Source: Deltaproteobacteria bacterium (GTDB taxonomy: Bacteria > Myxococcota_A > Polyangia > JACPQR01). Taken from it: a stretch of DNA of 64,000 bases. A program made the position numbers and the translations under genes. The notes beneath the pieces were generated by a model, which searched no databases, was not told the origin of the DNA, and saw nothing but the letters and a program-made list of their open reading frames with translations. The stretch spans positions 1-64,000 of the forward strand of contig JACPQR010000015.1 in assembly GCA_016190375.1 (NCBI GenBank), written 5' to 3'. Below, in pieces: positions 18,527-28,981 of the stretch (the stretch's first letter is position 1; every line of letters begins with the position of its first letter).

Positions 18527-20088
<1,562 letters not shown>

Positions 20089-20171
20089 GAGTATATGGGA
20101 CAGAGCGGGCAGGCGTCAGCAGCGCCGACCGGCGGGCGATCGTGGACGGGACCTGCTAGATTCCGCCTCCC

Positions 20172-23132
20172 ATGTCGACGCCCGTCGCCGAAGACAGAAT
20201 CCTCATCCGCGGGGCGCGCGAGCACAACCTGCGGATACCGGAGCTGATCCTCCCGAAGAACCGGCTCGTGGTCTTCACCGGCGTCTCCGGCTCCGGCAAG
20301 AGCTCGCTGGCGTTCGACACGCTGTACGCGGAGGGGCAGCGCCGCTACGTCGAGTCGCTCTCGAGCTACGCGCGGCAGTTCCTCGGCCAGATGGAGAAGC
20401 CCAAGGTCGACCGCCTGAGCGGGCTGTCGCCCACGATCGCCATCGAGCAGAAGACCGCGTCGGCCAACCCCAGGTCGACCGTCGGGACGATCACGGAGAT
20501 CTACGACTACCTTCGGGTGCTCTACGCGCGGGCAGGCGACCAGCACTGCCACCTCTGCGGCCGGCTCGTCGCCGCCCAGTCGCTCGACCAGATCGTCGAG
20601 AGCCTCGAAGCGCTGCCCGCCGGGACTCGCCTGCAGATCGCCGCGCCCATCGCCGAGAACCGGAAAGGAGAGTACAAGGACGTCCTCGCCGACCTGCGCC
20701 GCCGCGGTTTCGCGCGGCTCGTGATCGATGGCACCCCGGTCCGGCTCGACGACGGCGAGCCGACCCTGTCCAAGAAGCAGCGCCACACGATCGACCTCGT
20801 CGTCGACCGCGTGCAGATCGGCAAGACGGCGCGCTCCAGGCTCACCGACTCGATCGAGACGGCGCTGGCCGAAGGAAAAGGGGCGCTCAAGGCGCTCCGC
20901 GAGGACGACGCCGCCGCGAAGTCCCCGAAGGGGGGCGACGCCGCGAAGTCCCCGAAGGGGGGCGACGCCGCGCTCCGCTTCAGCCAGGAGCGAGCTTGCG
21001 CGAGCTGCGGCGTGGGGTTCCCGGAGCTGAGCCCGCAGTCGTTCTCCTTCAACACTCCCGTCGGGATGTGCGTCGACTGCAACGGCCTCGGCGTGCGTGC
21101 GGAGATGGACCCGGACCTCGTCGTACCGGACCCGACCCTCTCGATCCGGCAGGGCGCCATCGAGCCGTGGGCCACCGTTCTGTCCTCGGGGAGTAGCTGG
21201 ACCTACAAGATCGTCCGCGCTCTGTCCGACGAGGTGGGCATCGACCTCGACAAGCCGTGGGCGAAGCTCACCCAGAGGGACAAGAGCATCATCCTCTACG
21301 GCACCGGTGTCTCGCGGGTGCGCGTGCGCTGGAACGGCCGGCACGGGTCGGGCTCGTTCGCCATGCGCTTCGAGGGCGTCCTGAACACGATGATGCGCCG
21401 CCTGCGCGAGACCCGCTCCGAGATGATGCGCGAGCACTACCGCAAGTACTTCAGCGAGAAGCCGTGCCGCGCTTGCGGGGGAGCGCGCCTGAGGCCCGAG
21501 TCGGGCGCGGTGCTCTTCGGCGGCCAGTCGATCGTGGACGTGACCAGGCTGACCGTCGCCGCCGCGCAGGAGTTCTTCGACTCGGTCCGTCTCGAGGGCG
21601 GCAAGGCGCTCGTCGCCGAGGAGGTGCTCAAGGAGGTCCACGCGCGCCTTGGGTTCCTCCTGTCCGTGGGCCTCGAGTACCTCACGCTCGATCGCCTCGG
21701 CCCGTCGCTCTCCGGCGGCGAGGCGCAGCGGATCCGGCTCGCCAGCCAGCTCGGCGCCGAGCTGTCGGGGGTCCTGTACGTCCTCGACGAGCCGTCGATC
21801 GGCCTGCACCAGCGCGACAACCTCCGGCTCATCGCCACGCTGCGCAAGCTCCGGGACCTCGGCAACACGGTCATCGTGGTCGAGCACGACCGCGAGACGA
21901 TCGAGAGCGCGGATCACGTGGTCGACTTCGGCCCCGGCGCGGGCCGGCTGGGCGGCGAGGTCGTGTTCTCGGGGCCTCCCGCCGATCTCGCGGCCGGCTC
22001 GAGCCTCACGGGGGGCTACATCTCGGGGCGCGAGCGGATCCCCGTCCCCGCGAGGCGCCGCGAGGGCCGTGGCGAGGTCGCGGTGCTCGGCGCCGCGGAG
22101 CACAACCTGCGGCAGATCGACGCGCGCTTCCCCCTCGGCGTCCTCGTCGCCGTCACGGGCGTGTCGGGCGCCGGCAAGAGCTCGCTCGTCCGGGGAATCC
22201 TCTACCCGGCGCTGATGCGCAAGCTGCACGGCTCGCGAGACCCGGTCGGAACGCACCTGCGCATCGAGGGCGCCGAGCAGCTCGACAAGGTCATCCACAT
22301 CGACCAGCAGCCGATCGGGAGGACGCCGCGCTCGAACCCAGCGACGTACACGAAGGCGTTCGACGTCATCCGGGACCTGTACGCGCAGACGCCCGACGCC
22401 CGAGCCGCCGGGTATGCGCCGGGACGCTTCAGCTTCAACGTCCGCGGCGGCCGGTGCGATGCCTGCGAGGGCGACGGCGTCAAGCGAGTCGAGATGCACT
22501 TCTTGCCCGACGTCTGGGTGAGCTGCGACACCTGCCGGGGCAAGCGCTACAACGAGGCGACGCTGCGGGTCCGCTACAAGGGCAAGACGATCGCGGACGT
22601 CCTCGAGACGAGCGTCGCCGACGCGCTCGAGCTGTTCGGGCCGCACCCGATCCTGCGCAGGATCCTGCAGACGCTCGTCGACGTCGGTCTCGACTACAGC
22701 GCGCTCGGCCAGAGCGCGCCGACGCTGTCGGGCGGCGAGGCGCAGCGGGTGAAGCTCTCGCGCGAGCTCGCCAAGCGCGCTACCGGCCGCACGCTCTACG
22801 TCCTCGACGAGCCCACGACCGGCCTTCACTTCGACGACATCCGCAAGCTCCTCGCGGTCCTGCACCGCCTCGTCGACGCCGGCAACACGGTCGTCGTCAT
22901 CGAGCACAACCTCGACGTGATCCGCAACGCGGACCACGTCATCGACCTCGGGCCCGAGGGCGGCTCCGGCGGAGGCTCGATCGTCGCCCAGGGCACGCCG
23001 GAACAGGTCGCCCGCGTCGCGTCGAGTCACACCGGCCGATACTTGCGGGGGCTCGCGGAGGCCTCGACAGTAGCCGCTTCCCTACGTAGCCCGACTGCCG
23101 TATGGTCCCGCCGATGTCCATCAAGCGCGTGA
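20172..23132 (+). CDS. uvrA: Excinuclease ABC subunit A (UvrA)
   Basis: 986 aa. DNA-damage recognition ATPase of nucleotide excision repair, working with UvrB and UvrC in the cytoplasm. Both ABC modules are complete: Walker A GVSGSGKSSL and GVSGAGKSSL, signature LSGGEAQRIRL and LSGGEAQRVKL, and Walker B LYVLDEPSIGLH and LYVLDEPTTGLH. Zinc-binding Cys clusters are visible (CHLCG with CASCG/CVDC, CRACGG, CDACEGDG...CDTCRGKRY). It is longer than the usual 940-960 residues because of an internal 27-bp tandem duplication (AKSPKGGD twice, 20913-20966) and a C-terminal extension of about 20 residues overlapping the next gene. No clear LexA box was seen upstream. Confidence 0.97.
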   Translation: MSTPVAEDRILIRGAREHNLRIPELILPKNRLVVFTGVSGSGKSSLAFDTLYAEGQRRYVESLSSYARQFLGQMEKPKVDRLSGLSPTIAIEQKTASANPRSTVGTITEIYDYLRVLYARAGDQHCHLCGRLVAAQSLDQIVESLEALPAGTRLQIAAPIAENRKGEYKDVLADLRRRGFARLVIDGTPVRLDDGEPTLSKKQRHTIDLVVDRVQIGKTARSRLTDSIETALAEGKGALKALREDDAAAKSPKGGDAAKSPKGGDAALRFSQERACASCGVGFPELSPQSFSFNTPVGMCVDCNGLGVRAEMDPDLVVPDPTLSIRQGAIEPWATVLSSGSSWTYKIVRALSDEVGIDLDKPWAKLTQRDKSIILYGTGVSRVRVRWNGRHGSGSFAMRFEGVLNTMMRRLRETRSEMMREHYRKYFSEKPCRACGGARLRPESGAVLFGGQSIVDVTRLTVAAAQEFFDSVRLEGGKALVAEEVLKEVHARLGFLLSVGLEYLTLDRLGPSLSGGEAQRIRLASQLGAELSGVLYVLDEPSIGLHQRDNLRLIATLRKLRDLGNTVIVVEHDRETIESADHVVDFGPGAGRLGGEVVFSGPPADLAAGSSLTGGYISGRERIPVPARRREGRGEVAVLGAAEHNLRQIDARFPLGVLVAVTGVSGAGKSSLVRGILYPALMRKLHGSRDPVGTHLRIEGAEQLDKVIHIDQQPIGRTPRSNPATYTKAFDVIRDLYAQTPDARAAGYAPGRFSFNVRGGRCDACEGDGVKRVEMHFLPDVWVSCDTCRGKRYNEATLRVRYKGKTIADVLETSVADALELFGPHPILRRILQTLVDVGLDYSALGQSAPTLSGGEAQRVKLSRELAKRATGRTLYVLDEPTTGLHFDDIRKLLAVLHRLVDAGNTVVVIEHNLDVIRNADHVIDLGPEGGSGGGSIVAQGTPEQVARVASSHTGRYLRGLAEASTVAASLRSPTAVWSRRCPSSA
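20913..20966 (+). repeat. 27-bp tandem duplication inside uvrA
   Basis: Two perfect in-frame copies (20913-20939 and 20940-20966), adding nine residues in the region between the first ATPase insertion domains. Confidence 0.9.
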
Positions 23133-23434
23133 AACAAGTCAGCCGTGGTCCCCGCGAGCGGGACTCGTCCTCGAGCCCGTGGTTCGCCTCCCAGAAGCAG
23201 CCAGAGCGCCAGTGGGCATGGGCCGAGGACGTCGCGACCAAGCCCGAGGAGTCGTTCGTGCCCTACGCCATGACGGCGACCTACGCGACGGGGGCGCTCT
23301 TGCTTCATTCGAAGTTCGGCAAGGGTGTCGTGACCGGCGTCGAGGGCCCGAACATCGACGTCCTCTTCGAGGAGGGCCCGAAGCGGCTCCGGCACGCGCC
23401 GGCTGCGGCGGCCGGAGCCCCTCCGGCGAGGTGA
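23114..23434 (+). CDS. Small hypothetical protein with SKFGKGVVTxVEG motif
   Basis: 106 aa from ATG 23114 (MSIKRVKQVSRGPRERD), overlapping the uvrA stop by 19 bases. The N-terminal half is basic and probably disordered. The C-terminal half reads LLLHSKFGKGVVTGVEGPNIDVLFEEGPKRLRHA, a small beta-barrel-like motif (HxxFGxGxVxxxExxKIxVLFxDGxKxLxH) found in small proteins of many bacteria and at the ends of helicases (DUF3553-like). It may bind nucleic acid or protein; function is unknown. The overlap with uvrA suggests co-expression. Confidence 0.75.
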   Translation: MSIKRVKQVSRGPRERDSSSSPWFASQKQPERQWAWAEDVATKPEESFVPYAMTATYATGALLLHSKFGKGVVTGVEGPNIDVLFEEGPKRLRHAPAAAAGAPPAR

Positions 23435-23482
23435 CGAGCTCGAAGGAAGGGCTCGCGGAAGTCCTGCGTACAGGGGGACGAC

Positions 23483-24934
23483 ATGGGAAAGAACGACTAC
23501 GTGCCGGCTCTTCTGGCTCTGGCCCTGGCCTCGCTCGGCTGCGCCACGAGCAAGAGCCCCCCGCCGGACGGTGACGGGGATTCGGACGCCGACGTCGACT
23601 CGGACGCCGACGCCGACGCGGACGGCGATTCGGACGGGGACGCGGACGCCGACGGCGACGCGGATGGCCCCTGCGGCGGGGCGGGCTCGCTGGAGGTACT
23701 CGTCACGGTTCCGGGAGCGAACCCCTTCGTCGAGCAGACGGTGCCCGCCGACGGCGTCGACGTGGCCCTCGACTGCGGCGCCACGAGGCTCGATGGGCGG
23801 ACTGGCGCCGACGGCCGCGTGGTCTTCGACGGCCTCGATCTTCCAGGCTCGCCGGTCGACGTCACGGCCTTCCGCTCCGACACGGACGCGGTGACCTATC
23901 TGGGCGTCGACGGCTCCGAGGTCCCGCTCGAGATCGATCTGACGCCGCTCGAGCCGGGCGAGTATCTCGTGCTCACCGGCCTCGTCGAGGACACGGATCA
24001 GGACGCGCGTTCGATCGTCACCGTCTCCTCGGGCGGTGGCGGCGTCTTCGAGACGTCCTCGTATCGTGTCGGGCTGTATCCGCTGGACGAGGTTCGCCTG
24101 ACCGGGCTCGAGTACCGGCCGGAGGACGACGGCACCGCGACGCCCCTGTCCTGGTTCGACACGACGTTCCCCGCCCCGGCCGACGACGACGAGGGGCCGG
24201 TCGTGGCGTTCGCGGAGGCCGCGTTCGAATCGGCCTCGATCGTGGTCACGGCCGACGATTCCAGACTCGCCCAGCGCGCGGTGCCTTCCGACGATCCCGA
24301 GCTCGATTTCTCCACGCGGTCGCTCGTCGGCGTGGGAGTCCTCGACGTGGACCCCGAGGCTCTGACGCGGAACATCGTCGGTCTGACGACCGGCGTCTCC
24401 ACGGACGGCGAGGTCGATACCTGGGACGTGGCATGGCGCGCCCAGGCGATCACCCACACCGCTCAGACCGTCGTGCGCGTCGGCTCCGCGGACCTCCGCG
24501 TGGGCGCCGTCGCTGCGCGCCGCGTTCCGCCCGACGAGATCGGTCCCCTGGAGGTGCCCGAGCCGCCGGGCTTCGACACGATCCTGCCCGACGTCGAGGT
24601 CGTTCCCTCGACGGACGAGATCGCGATCCGCCGCCCCGATTGGGCCGTCAGGTTCTTCGTCACCCTCCAGCCGCGCGACGGCAGCTCGCCCCTGTACGGC
24701 GGCGGCACGCCCTACTGGATCGTGGTCGTCCCCGAGACCGGCACGAGCTTCCACCTGCCGCCCCCGCCCGCCGATTGCGGCTCCGGCGACCGCTGCCGCG
24801 GCCGCGACTACGCCGACGTCCTTCCCCCCGGCCAGCTCGACCTCATCGCCAGCGCGACCAACGGAGTCGACCTCGAGGACGGCTCGCTCCGCTGGTACGC
24901 CTTCGACGCCCGCTACCTCGCGCGCAGTCCGTAG
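23483..24934 (+). CDS. Lipoprotein with Asp-rich linker, beta-rich body
   Basis: 483 aa. The signal peptide ends LASLGC (lipobox), followed by a DGDGDSDADVDSDADADADGDSDGDADADGD-type linker. The body begins with a beta-sandwich (LEVLVTVPGANPFVEQTVPADGVDVALDCG...TGADGRVVFDGLDLPG), like a carboxypeptidase-regulatory domain, and continues as a long beta-rich region with no recognisable catalytic motif. Good start: ATG preceded by GGGGGAC. Probably surface-exposed; function unknown. Confidence 0.8.
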   Translation: MGKNDYVPALLALALASLGCATSKSPPPDGDGDSDADVDSDADADADGDSDGDADADGDADGPCGGAGSLEVLVTVPGANPFVEQTVPADGVDVALDCGATRLDGRTGADGRVVFDGLDLPGSPVDVTAFRSDTDAVTYLGVDGSEVPLEIDLTPLEPGEYLVLTGLVEDTDQDARSIVTVSSGGGGVFETSSYRVGLYPLDEVRLTGLEYRPEDDGTATPLSWFDTTFPAPADDDEGPVVAFAEAAFESASIVVTADDSRLAQRAVPSDDPELDFSTRSLVGVGVLDVDPEALTRNIVGLTTGVSTDGEVDTWDVAWRAQAITHTAQTVVRVGSADLRVGAVAARRVPPDEIGPLEVPEPPGFDTILPDVEVVPSTDEIAIRRPDWAVRFFVTLQPRDGSSPLYGGGTPYWIVVVPETGTSFHLPPPPADCGSGDRCRGRDYADVLPPGQLDLIASATNGVDLEDGSLRWYAFDARYLARSP

Positions 24935-24971
24935 CGGACAGGCCGCAGCCCGTGTACTACGCTTCGCGGAC

Positions 24972-25466
24972 ATGGTTCGGAGGCTCCTCGGGACCGGGGG
25001 TGTCGTCGCGCTGAGTCGCGTCGCGCTTGGTGCGCTCGTCCTTCTGGCCGTCGGCATGCCGCTCTGGGAGCGACTCGGCATCGGAGACGCCGTCCGGATC
25101 GCGTTCGGGCCCTACTGCCACCAGCGCGGGGATCGCTCGTTCGAGCTCCTGGGCGTGGTCCTGCCCATCTGCGCGCGCTGCACCGGCTTGTACGTCGGTG
25201 CGTTCGTCGCCTCGATCGCCCTGCCTCTCGTGAGGTCGCCGCGAACCTTGGTCCCGCTCTGGGTCCTGTTCGCGTCTGCGGCCCCGATGGCTATCGACCT
25301 CGGCCTCGAGCACCTGGTCGGTGCGGCCCCCAACGCCGCTGCTCGTCTCTCGACCGGCCTCGTCCTCGGGGCCGCCGCCGTCGCCTTCTTGCTGCCGGTG
25401 CTCGTTCGCGCCGGCGAGGAGATCCTGGCTCGATGCGAAACAAGGAATTCTACCTCCCGGGCGTGA
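24972..25466 (+). CDS. DUF2085 membrane protein
   Basis: 164 aa with four predicted membrane helices. The family marks YCHQRGDRSF and ICARCTGLYVG are both present; the conserved Cys and His residues of DUF2085 suggest a metal or redox site in the membrane, but no function is established. Its last 34 bases overlap the next gene, so it is the first gene of a three-gene operon with a membrane protein and a TPP enzyme. Confidence 0.88.
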   Translation: MVRRLLGTGGVVALSRVALGALVLLAVGMPLWERLGIGDAVRIAFGPYCHQRGDRSFELLGVVLPICARCTGLYVGAFVASIALPLVRSPRTLVPLWVLFASAAPMAIDLGLEHLVGAAPNAAARLSTGLVLGAAAVAFLLPVLVRAGEEILARCETRNSTSRA

Positions 25467-25897
25467 TCATCGCGGGGCTGGTCGGCGTCGTGTCGGCCCT
25501 CGCCGGAGCCTGCTGCTGCCTCTGCGGCGCGCTCACGGTCTTCTCGGGGCTGCTGGCGGTCCACCTGGTTCGCCGCAAGAGCGGCGGCCTGCCCATCGAG
25601 ATCGGCGAGGGAGCCGTGATCGGCCTCCTGTCGGGCCTCGTCACGGCGCTCCTCTCGATCATCGTCAACCTGGTCGCCCGTCTCGCGATGGAGGGCTACG
25701 TCACACAGCTCCAGGCGCAGATGGGCGGCGATCAGATGAGGTCGCTCGAGCTGGGCAGCGGTGTGCTCGGGATCGTCATCAGCTCGCTGGTCGGCATCGT
25801 GATCCACGGCGGCTTCGGCGCCCTCGGCGGCACGCTCGCCGTTCCGCTCCTCAAGACCTCGGCGGCCGCCTCGGGCACCGCGCCGCCAACCATGTAG
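25433..25897 (+). CDS. Polytopic membrane protein of unknown function
   Basis: 154 aa from ATG 25433, overlapping the DUF2085 gene by 34 bases. Three to four hydrophobic helices, the first with a Cys-rich stretch (SALAGACCCLCGAL), and Gly-rich helices later (GSGVLGIVISSLVGIVIHGGFGALGG). The layout resembles DUF5518/DUF4199-like small membrane proteins, but I cannot assign a family. The next gene starts 12 bases downstream. Confidence 0.8.
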   Translation: MRNKEFYLPGVIIAGLVGVVSALAGACCCLCGALTVFSGLLAVHLVRRKSGGLPIEIGEGAVIGLLSGLVTALLSIIVNLVARLAMEGYVTQLQAQMGGDQMRSLELGSGVLGIVISSLVGIVIHGGFGALGGTLAVPLLKTSAAASGTAPPTM

Positions 25898-25909
25898 AGG
25901 GAGCCCACG

Positions 25910-27538
25910 ATGCTGCACGGCGGACGGATAGTCGCTGAGGCTCTGCGCAAGGAGGGGACGCGGGCGCTCTTCACGCTCTGCGGAGGGCACATCCAGTCCA
26001 TCTACGATGGCTGCATCGACGAGGGCATCCGGGTCGTCGACGTGCGGCACGAGCAGACCGCGGGGCACGCGGCCGACGGCTGGGCGCGCGTGACCGGCCA
26101 GGCGGGTGTCGCCGCCGTCACGGCTGGCCCCGGCGTGACCGACGCCCTGACCGCGGTCGCCAACGCGCGCCGAGCGGGCATCCCGATGATCCTGATCGGA
26201 GGCCAGGGCCCCCGGATCCTGCAGGACATGGGGTCGCTGCAGGACATGAACCACGTCGAGCTGATGCGCTCGATCACCAAGTGGAGCGTCTCGGTGCCCG
26301 AGACCCGCCGGCTCGCCGAGTACGTCGCTTCGGCCTTCCGCGTCGCCACGGCGGGCGTGCCCGGCCCGGTCTTCCTCGAGATGCCGCTCGACGTGCTGAT
26401 GGGCATCGAGAGCGCGGCCAACGTGGTCCAGCCGGCCGCGTACCGAACCGAGAGCCGACCGGCCGGAGATCCCGCGGCGATCGAGAAGGCGGCCGAGCTC
26501 GTGGCCAAGGCCGAGCGGCCGGTCCTGATCGTCGGCGGGCAGCTCCGGTGGAGCCGCCGGCGCGAGGCGCTCGCCGAGCTGCTCTCGCGCGTCCCGATGC
26601 CAACGTTCCTGGGTGGAATGGCGCGAGCCGCGCTCGGCCCGGACCATCCGTGCGTCTTCGGCCGGGTCCGCTCCTGGGCGCTCGGCCACGCCGACCTGGT
26701 CGCGATCTTCGGAACGCCCTTCGACTTCCGGCTGGGCTACGGACGACCCCCGATGTGGCAGGCCTCGACCCAGATCATCCAGGTCGACCTGGACGGCGCC
26801 GAGATCGGAAGGAACCGCGGCGCGGACGTGGGGATCGTCGGCGACACCGGCCTCGTCCTCGATCAGCTCGCTCGCGCCTGCTCCCCGCGACGGGCGGGAG
26901 CCTGGCTCGAGGAGGTACGCGCCCAGGAGGACGCCAGGCGGGCGAAGATGAGCGCGGAGATGGAGTCGGACGCCTCGCCCCCGAACCCGTTGCGGCTCTG
27001 CGCCGAGCTCGATCGCTTCATCGAGGACGACACGATCGTGATCGGCGACGGAGGGGACTTCGTCGCCACCGCTGCCTACGTGCTCAGGATGCGCCCGCCG
27101 GGGATATGGATGGATCCCGGCCCGCTGGGGACCCTCGGCGTGGGCCCCGGCTACGCGATGGCCGCGAGGATCGCGCGGCCGGAGGCCCGCGTGGTGATCG
27201 TCTACGGCGACGGCTCGTTCGGCCTGCACGGGCTCGAGTGGGAGGCGCTCGTCCGCCAGAAGCTCCCCGTGGTCGGCGTGATCGGCAACGACGCGGCCTG
27301 GACGCAGATTCGCCGCGGACAGATCGAGATGTACGGCGAAGAGCGGGCAGTCGCGAGCGCCCTGGACCACACGCGCTACGACCGCGTGGTCGAGGCCGTC
27401 GGCGGCCACGGCGAGTACGTCGAGTCCGCCGATCAGATCCGTCCCGCCCTGGAGCGCGCCTTCTCCGCGGGCAAGCCCGCGCTCGTCAACGTCAAGCTCG
27501 GACGGAGCGACTTCCGCAAGGGCGCGATCAGCGTCTGA
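25910..27538 (+). CDS. Thiamine-diphosphate enzyme of the acetolactate synthase/2-hydroxyacyl-CoA lyase type
   Basis: 542 aa. Three-domain ThDP enzyme. The N-terminal PYR domain has VDVRHEQTAGHAADGWAR with the catalytic Glu that activates the cofactor, then GPGVTDALTAVANA. The central domain follows (about 190-330). The C-terminal PP domain carries the GDG...N cofactor motif (VYGDGSFGLHGLEWEAL...VIGNDAAW). The substrate (pyruvate, oxalyl-CoA or 2-hydroxyacyl-CoA) cannot be told by eye; there is no adjacent ilvN, so a role in branched-chain amino-acid synthesis is not supported. Last gene of the DUF2085 operon. Confidence 0.88.
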   Translation: MLHGGRIVAEALRKEGTRALFTLCGGHIQSIYDGCIDEGIRVVDVRHEQTAGHAADGWARVTGQAGVAAVTAGPGVTDALTAVANARRAGIPMILIGGQGPRILQDMGSLQDMNHVELMRSITKWSVSVPETRRLAEYVASAFRVATAGVPGPVFLEMPLDVLMGIESAANVVQPAAYRTESRPAGDPAAIEKAAELVAKAERPVLIVGGQLRWSRRREALAELLSRVPMPTFLGGMARAALGPDHPCVFGRVRSWALGHADLVAIFGTPFDFRLGYGRPPMWQASTQIIQVDLDGAEIGRNRGADVGIVGDTGLVLDQLARACSPRRAGAWLEEVRAQEDARRAKMSAEMESDASPPNPLRLCAELDRFIEDDTIVIGDGGDFVATAAYVLRMRPPGIWMDPGPLGTLGVGPGYAMAARIARPEARVVIVYGDGSFGLHGLEWEALVRQKLPVVGVIGNDAAWTQIRRGQIEMYGEERAVASALDHTRYDRVVEAVGGHGEYVESADQIRPALERAFSAGKPALVNVKLGRSDFRKGAISV

Positions 27539-27559
27539 GGTCCGGTCGGCCGCTCGACG

Positions 27560-28021
27560 TCAGTGCCGGCGAGCCTTGCGCGTGCCGCCTGGTTTTCGGC
27601 CCCTCCCGCGATGGGCGAGCGGGCGCCGCTCGGCGGGCGCACCTGGCTTCTCGGCGCCGCGCCCGAGCTGCTCGAGGAGATCCGAGACCGTGACGATTCC
27701 CTCGAGCTTCCCGTCCTCGCGGACCACGAGACAACCGATCGACAGCCCCCGCATGCGATTCGCCGCCTGCCGGAGCGTGGTCCGGGGCGGGGCATCCACG
27801 ACGTCAGGCGTCATCAGGTCCCGAACGCGCTTGCCTTGCCGGAGCTCGCTGCCCCGACCGCCGCCGAGGTCCCGGTCCGACAGGATGCCGACGAGGGCAG
27901 GGCCATCCGTGACGACCAGGTGATGGATGCCGCGCAGTCGCATCAGGTGCCATGCGCCGTCGGCCGGCGCGTCCGCCTCGATCGTCGCGACCTTCGTCTT
28001 CATCACGTCCTGCAGTCTCAT
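27560..28021 (-). CDS. CBS-domain pair protein
   Basis: 153 aa from ATG 28021 (MRLQDVMKTKVATIEAD); the upstream extension is not supported and would cover the promoter. Two CBS motifs: residues about 7-65 (VMKTKVATIEAD...LVGILSDRDL) and 72-130 (DLMTPDVVDAPP...LEGIVTVSDLL). Such pairs bind adenine nucleotides and act as cytoplasmic sensors. The last 25 residues are basic (RRPLAHRGRGRKPGGTRKARRH), which is unusual and might contact nucleic acid. It is transcribed away from the hemerythrin gene and has a strong sigma-54-type promoter. Confidence 0.9.
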   Translation of the reverse strand: MRLQDVMKTKVATIEADAPADGAWHLMRLRGIHHLVVTDGPALVGILSDRDLGGGRGSELRQGKRVRDLMTPDVVDAPPRTTLRQAANRMRGLSIGCLVVREDGKLEGIVTVSDLLEQLGRGAEKPGAPAERRPLAHRGRGRKPGGTRKARRH

Positions 28022-28064
28022 GGCAGATGCTCCCGCGCCCGGCGCCCGACAACCACCTGGACGG

Positions 28065-28080
28065 TGCCAGTCCCATGCCA
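28065..28080 (-). promoter_or_regulatory. Sigma-54 promoter of the CBS gene
   Basis: On the minus strand the sequence reads TGGCATGGGACTGGCA: GG and GC are 10 bases apart, with a near-consensus TGGCAxG. Transcription would start near 28054, giving a 5' leader of about 33 bases to the ATG at 28021. Confidence 0.65.
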
Positions 28081-28188
28081 CGGCGCCGTGATCCGAATTC
28101 CTCTCACGATCCTCGCGCAAAACCTGCGTGGTCCCGAACGCCACACGCCAGCCTTGCGTCTTGCAGGCAGCGAAGGCGCCCGGCAGGC

Positions 28189-28204
28189 CGGCACCGGGTT
28201 TGCT
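28189..28204 (+). promoter_or_regulatory. Sigma-54 promoter of the hemerythrin gene
   Basis: CGGCACCGGGTTTGCT has GG and GC 10 bases apart and keeps GGCAC and TTGCT of the -24/-12 consensus. A start near 28215 leaves about 22 bases to the ATG at 28237. Confidence 0.7.
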
Positions 28205-28236
28205 GAGCCCTGTCGAGGCGCAGAGGGGGTGTAAGA

Positions 28237-28677
28237 ATGAAGCTCGCGATTCCTGGCTCGGTGAAGGCCGAGCACGACGACCTGCACCACGAGCTACGGC
28301 TCGCGACCGAGGTGGAGGGCCCGATCGGCGAGGCGGCTCGCAGGCTCGCCGGCCTCATGCACCCCCACTTCGCCCGGGAAGAGGACTACGCGCTTCCGCC
28401 GCTGGCGGCCCTCCTGCCGATCGCCCAGGACATGCAGCCTCCCGAGCCCGAGAAGGTCATCGCGATGACCGCCAAGCTCAAGGCCACGCTCTCGGTCATG
28501 TTCGCCGAGCACAGGGTGATCGCGGACGCGGCGCGCGCCCTAGCCGACGCAGCCAAGGAGGCGGGCCGCCCCGAGTACGTCGACTTCGCCCAGAGGATCC
28601 TGCTCCACGCGCGGATGGAGGAGGAGATCCTCTACCCCGCCGCGATCATCGCTGGCGAGATCCTGCGCAGGAAGTGA
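28237..28677 (+). CDS. Hemerythrin-domain protein
   Basis: 146 aa, four-helix bundle. Di-iron ligands are recognisable in order: KAEHDDLHHEL (first His pair region), MHPHFAREED (His and Glu), FAEHRVI (His), and LLHARMEEEILYP (His and Glu). Cytoplasmic; such proteins bind O2 or nitric oxide, or protect iron-sulfur clusters. It is divergent from a CBS gene with facing sigma-54 promoters, which suggests an oxygen- or redox-linked response. A tRNA-Lys follows 46 bases downstream. Confidence 0.92.
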   Translation: MKLAIPGSVKAEHDDLHHELRLATEVEGPIGEAARRLAGLMHPHFAREEDYALPPLAALLPIAQDMQPPEPEKVIAMTAKLKATLSVMFAEHRVIADAARALADAAKEAGRPEYVDFAQRILLHARMEEEILYPAAIIAGEILRRK

Positions 28678-28723
28678 AGGGTGGTCACTCGCGCCTGCCG
28701 CGCGAATGGGGTATTACTGCCAT

Positions 28724-28796
28724 GGGCTGTTAGCTCAGTTGGCAGAGCAGCGGACTTTTAATCCGTTGGTCGTGGGTTCGAGCCCCACACGGCCCA
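28724..28796 (+). tRNA. tRNA-Lys (anticodon TTT)
   Basis: 73 nt. The acceptor arm GGGCTGT pairs with ACGGCCC (one wobble), the D arm is GCTC...GAGC, the anticodon arm is CGGA/CTTTTAA/TCCG with anticodon TTT, and the T arm is GTGGG/TTCGAGC/CCCAC. The discriminator is A. The 3' CCA is not fully encoded. A C-rich GC hairpin region and a repeat shared with the tRNA-Ala locus follow. Confidence 0.97.
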
Positions 28797-28877
28797 CTAT
28801 CGAGCGCGGACGGGGCTTCGCCCCCCCCCGCGGGCCCCCCCGCTTCCGAATGCTTGGTGCGCTCGCTCGCTACGGCG

Positions 28878-28908
28878 GAGTGAATCCGCCTTCGCTCCCT
28901 ACTGCGCC
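28878..28908 (+). repeat. Short repeat downstream of tRNA-Lys (copy 2)
   Basis: Positions 28878-28899 are identical to 9166-9187, with the match continuing past a single-base indel. It lies about 80 bases after the tRNA. The rest of 28800-28980 holds only a C-rich, hairpin-prone stretch (28812-28848) and no gene. Confidence 0.75.
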
Positions 28909-28981
28909 ACGCTCGGCGGAAGGTACGTCTCGGATTGGGATCCCGCGAGGTCACCGTGGCCAGGCTGTTCGGCCCCCATTC

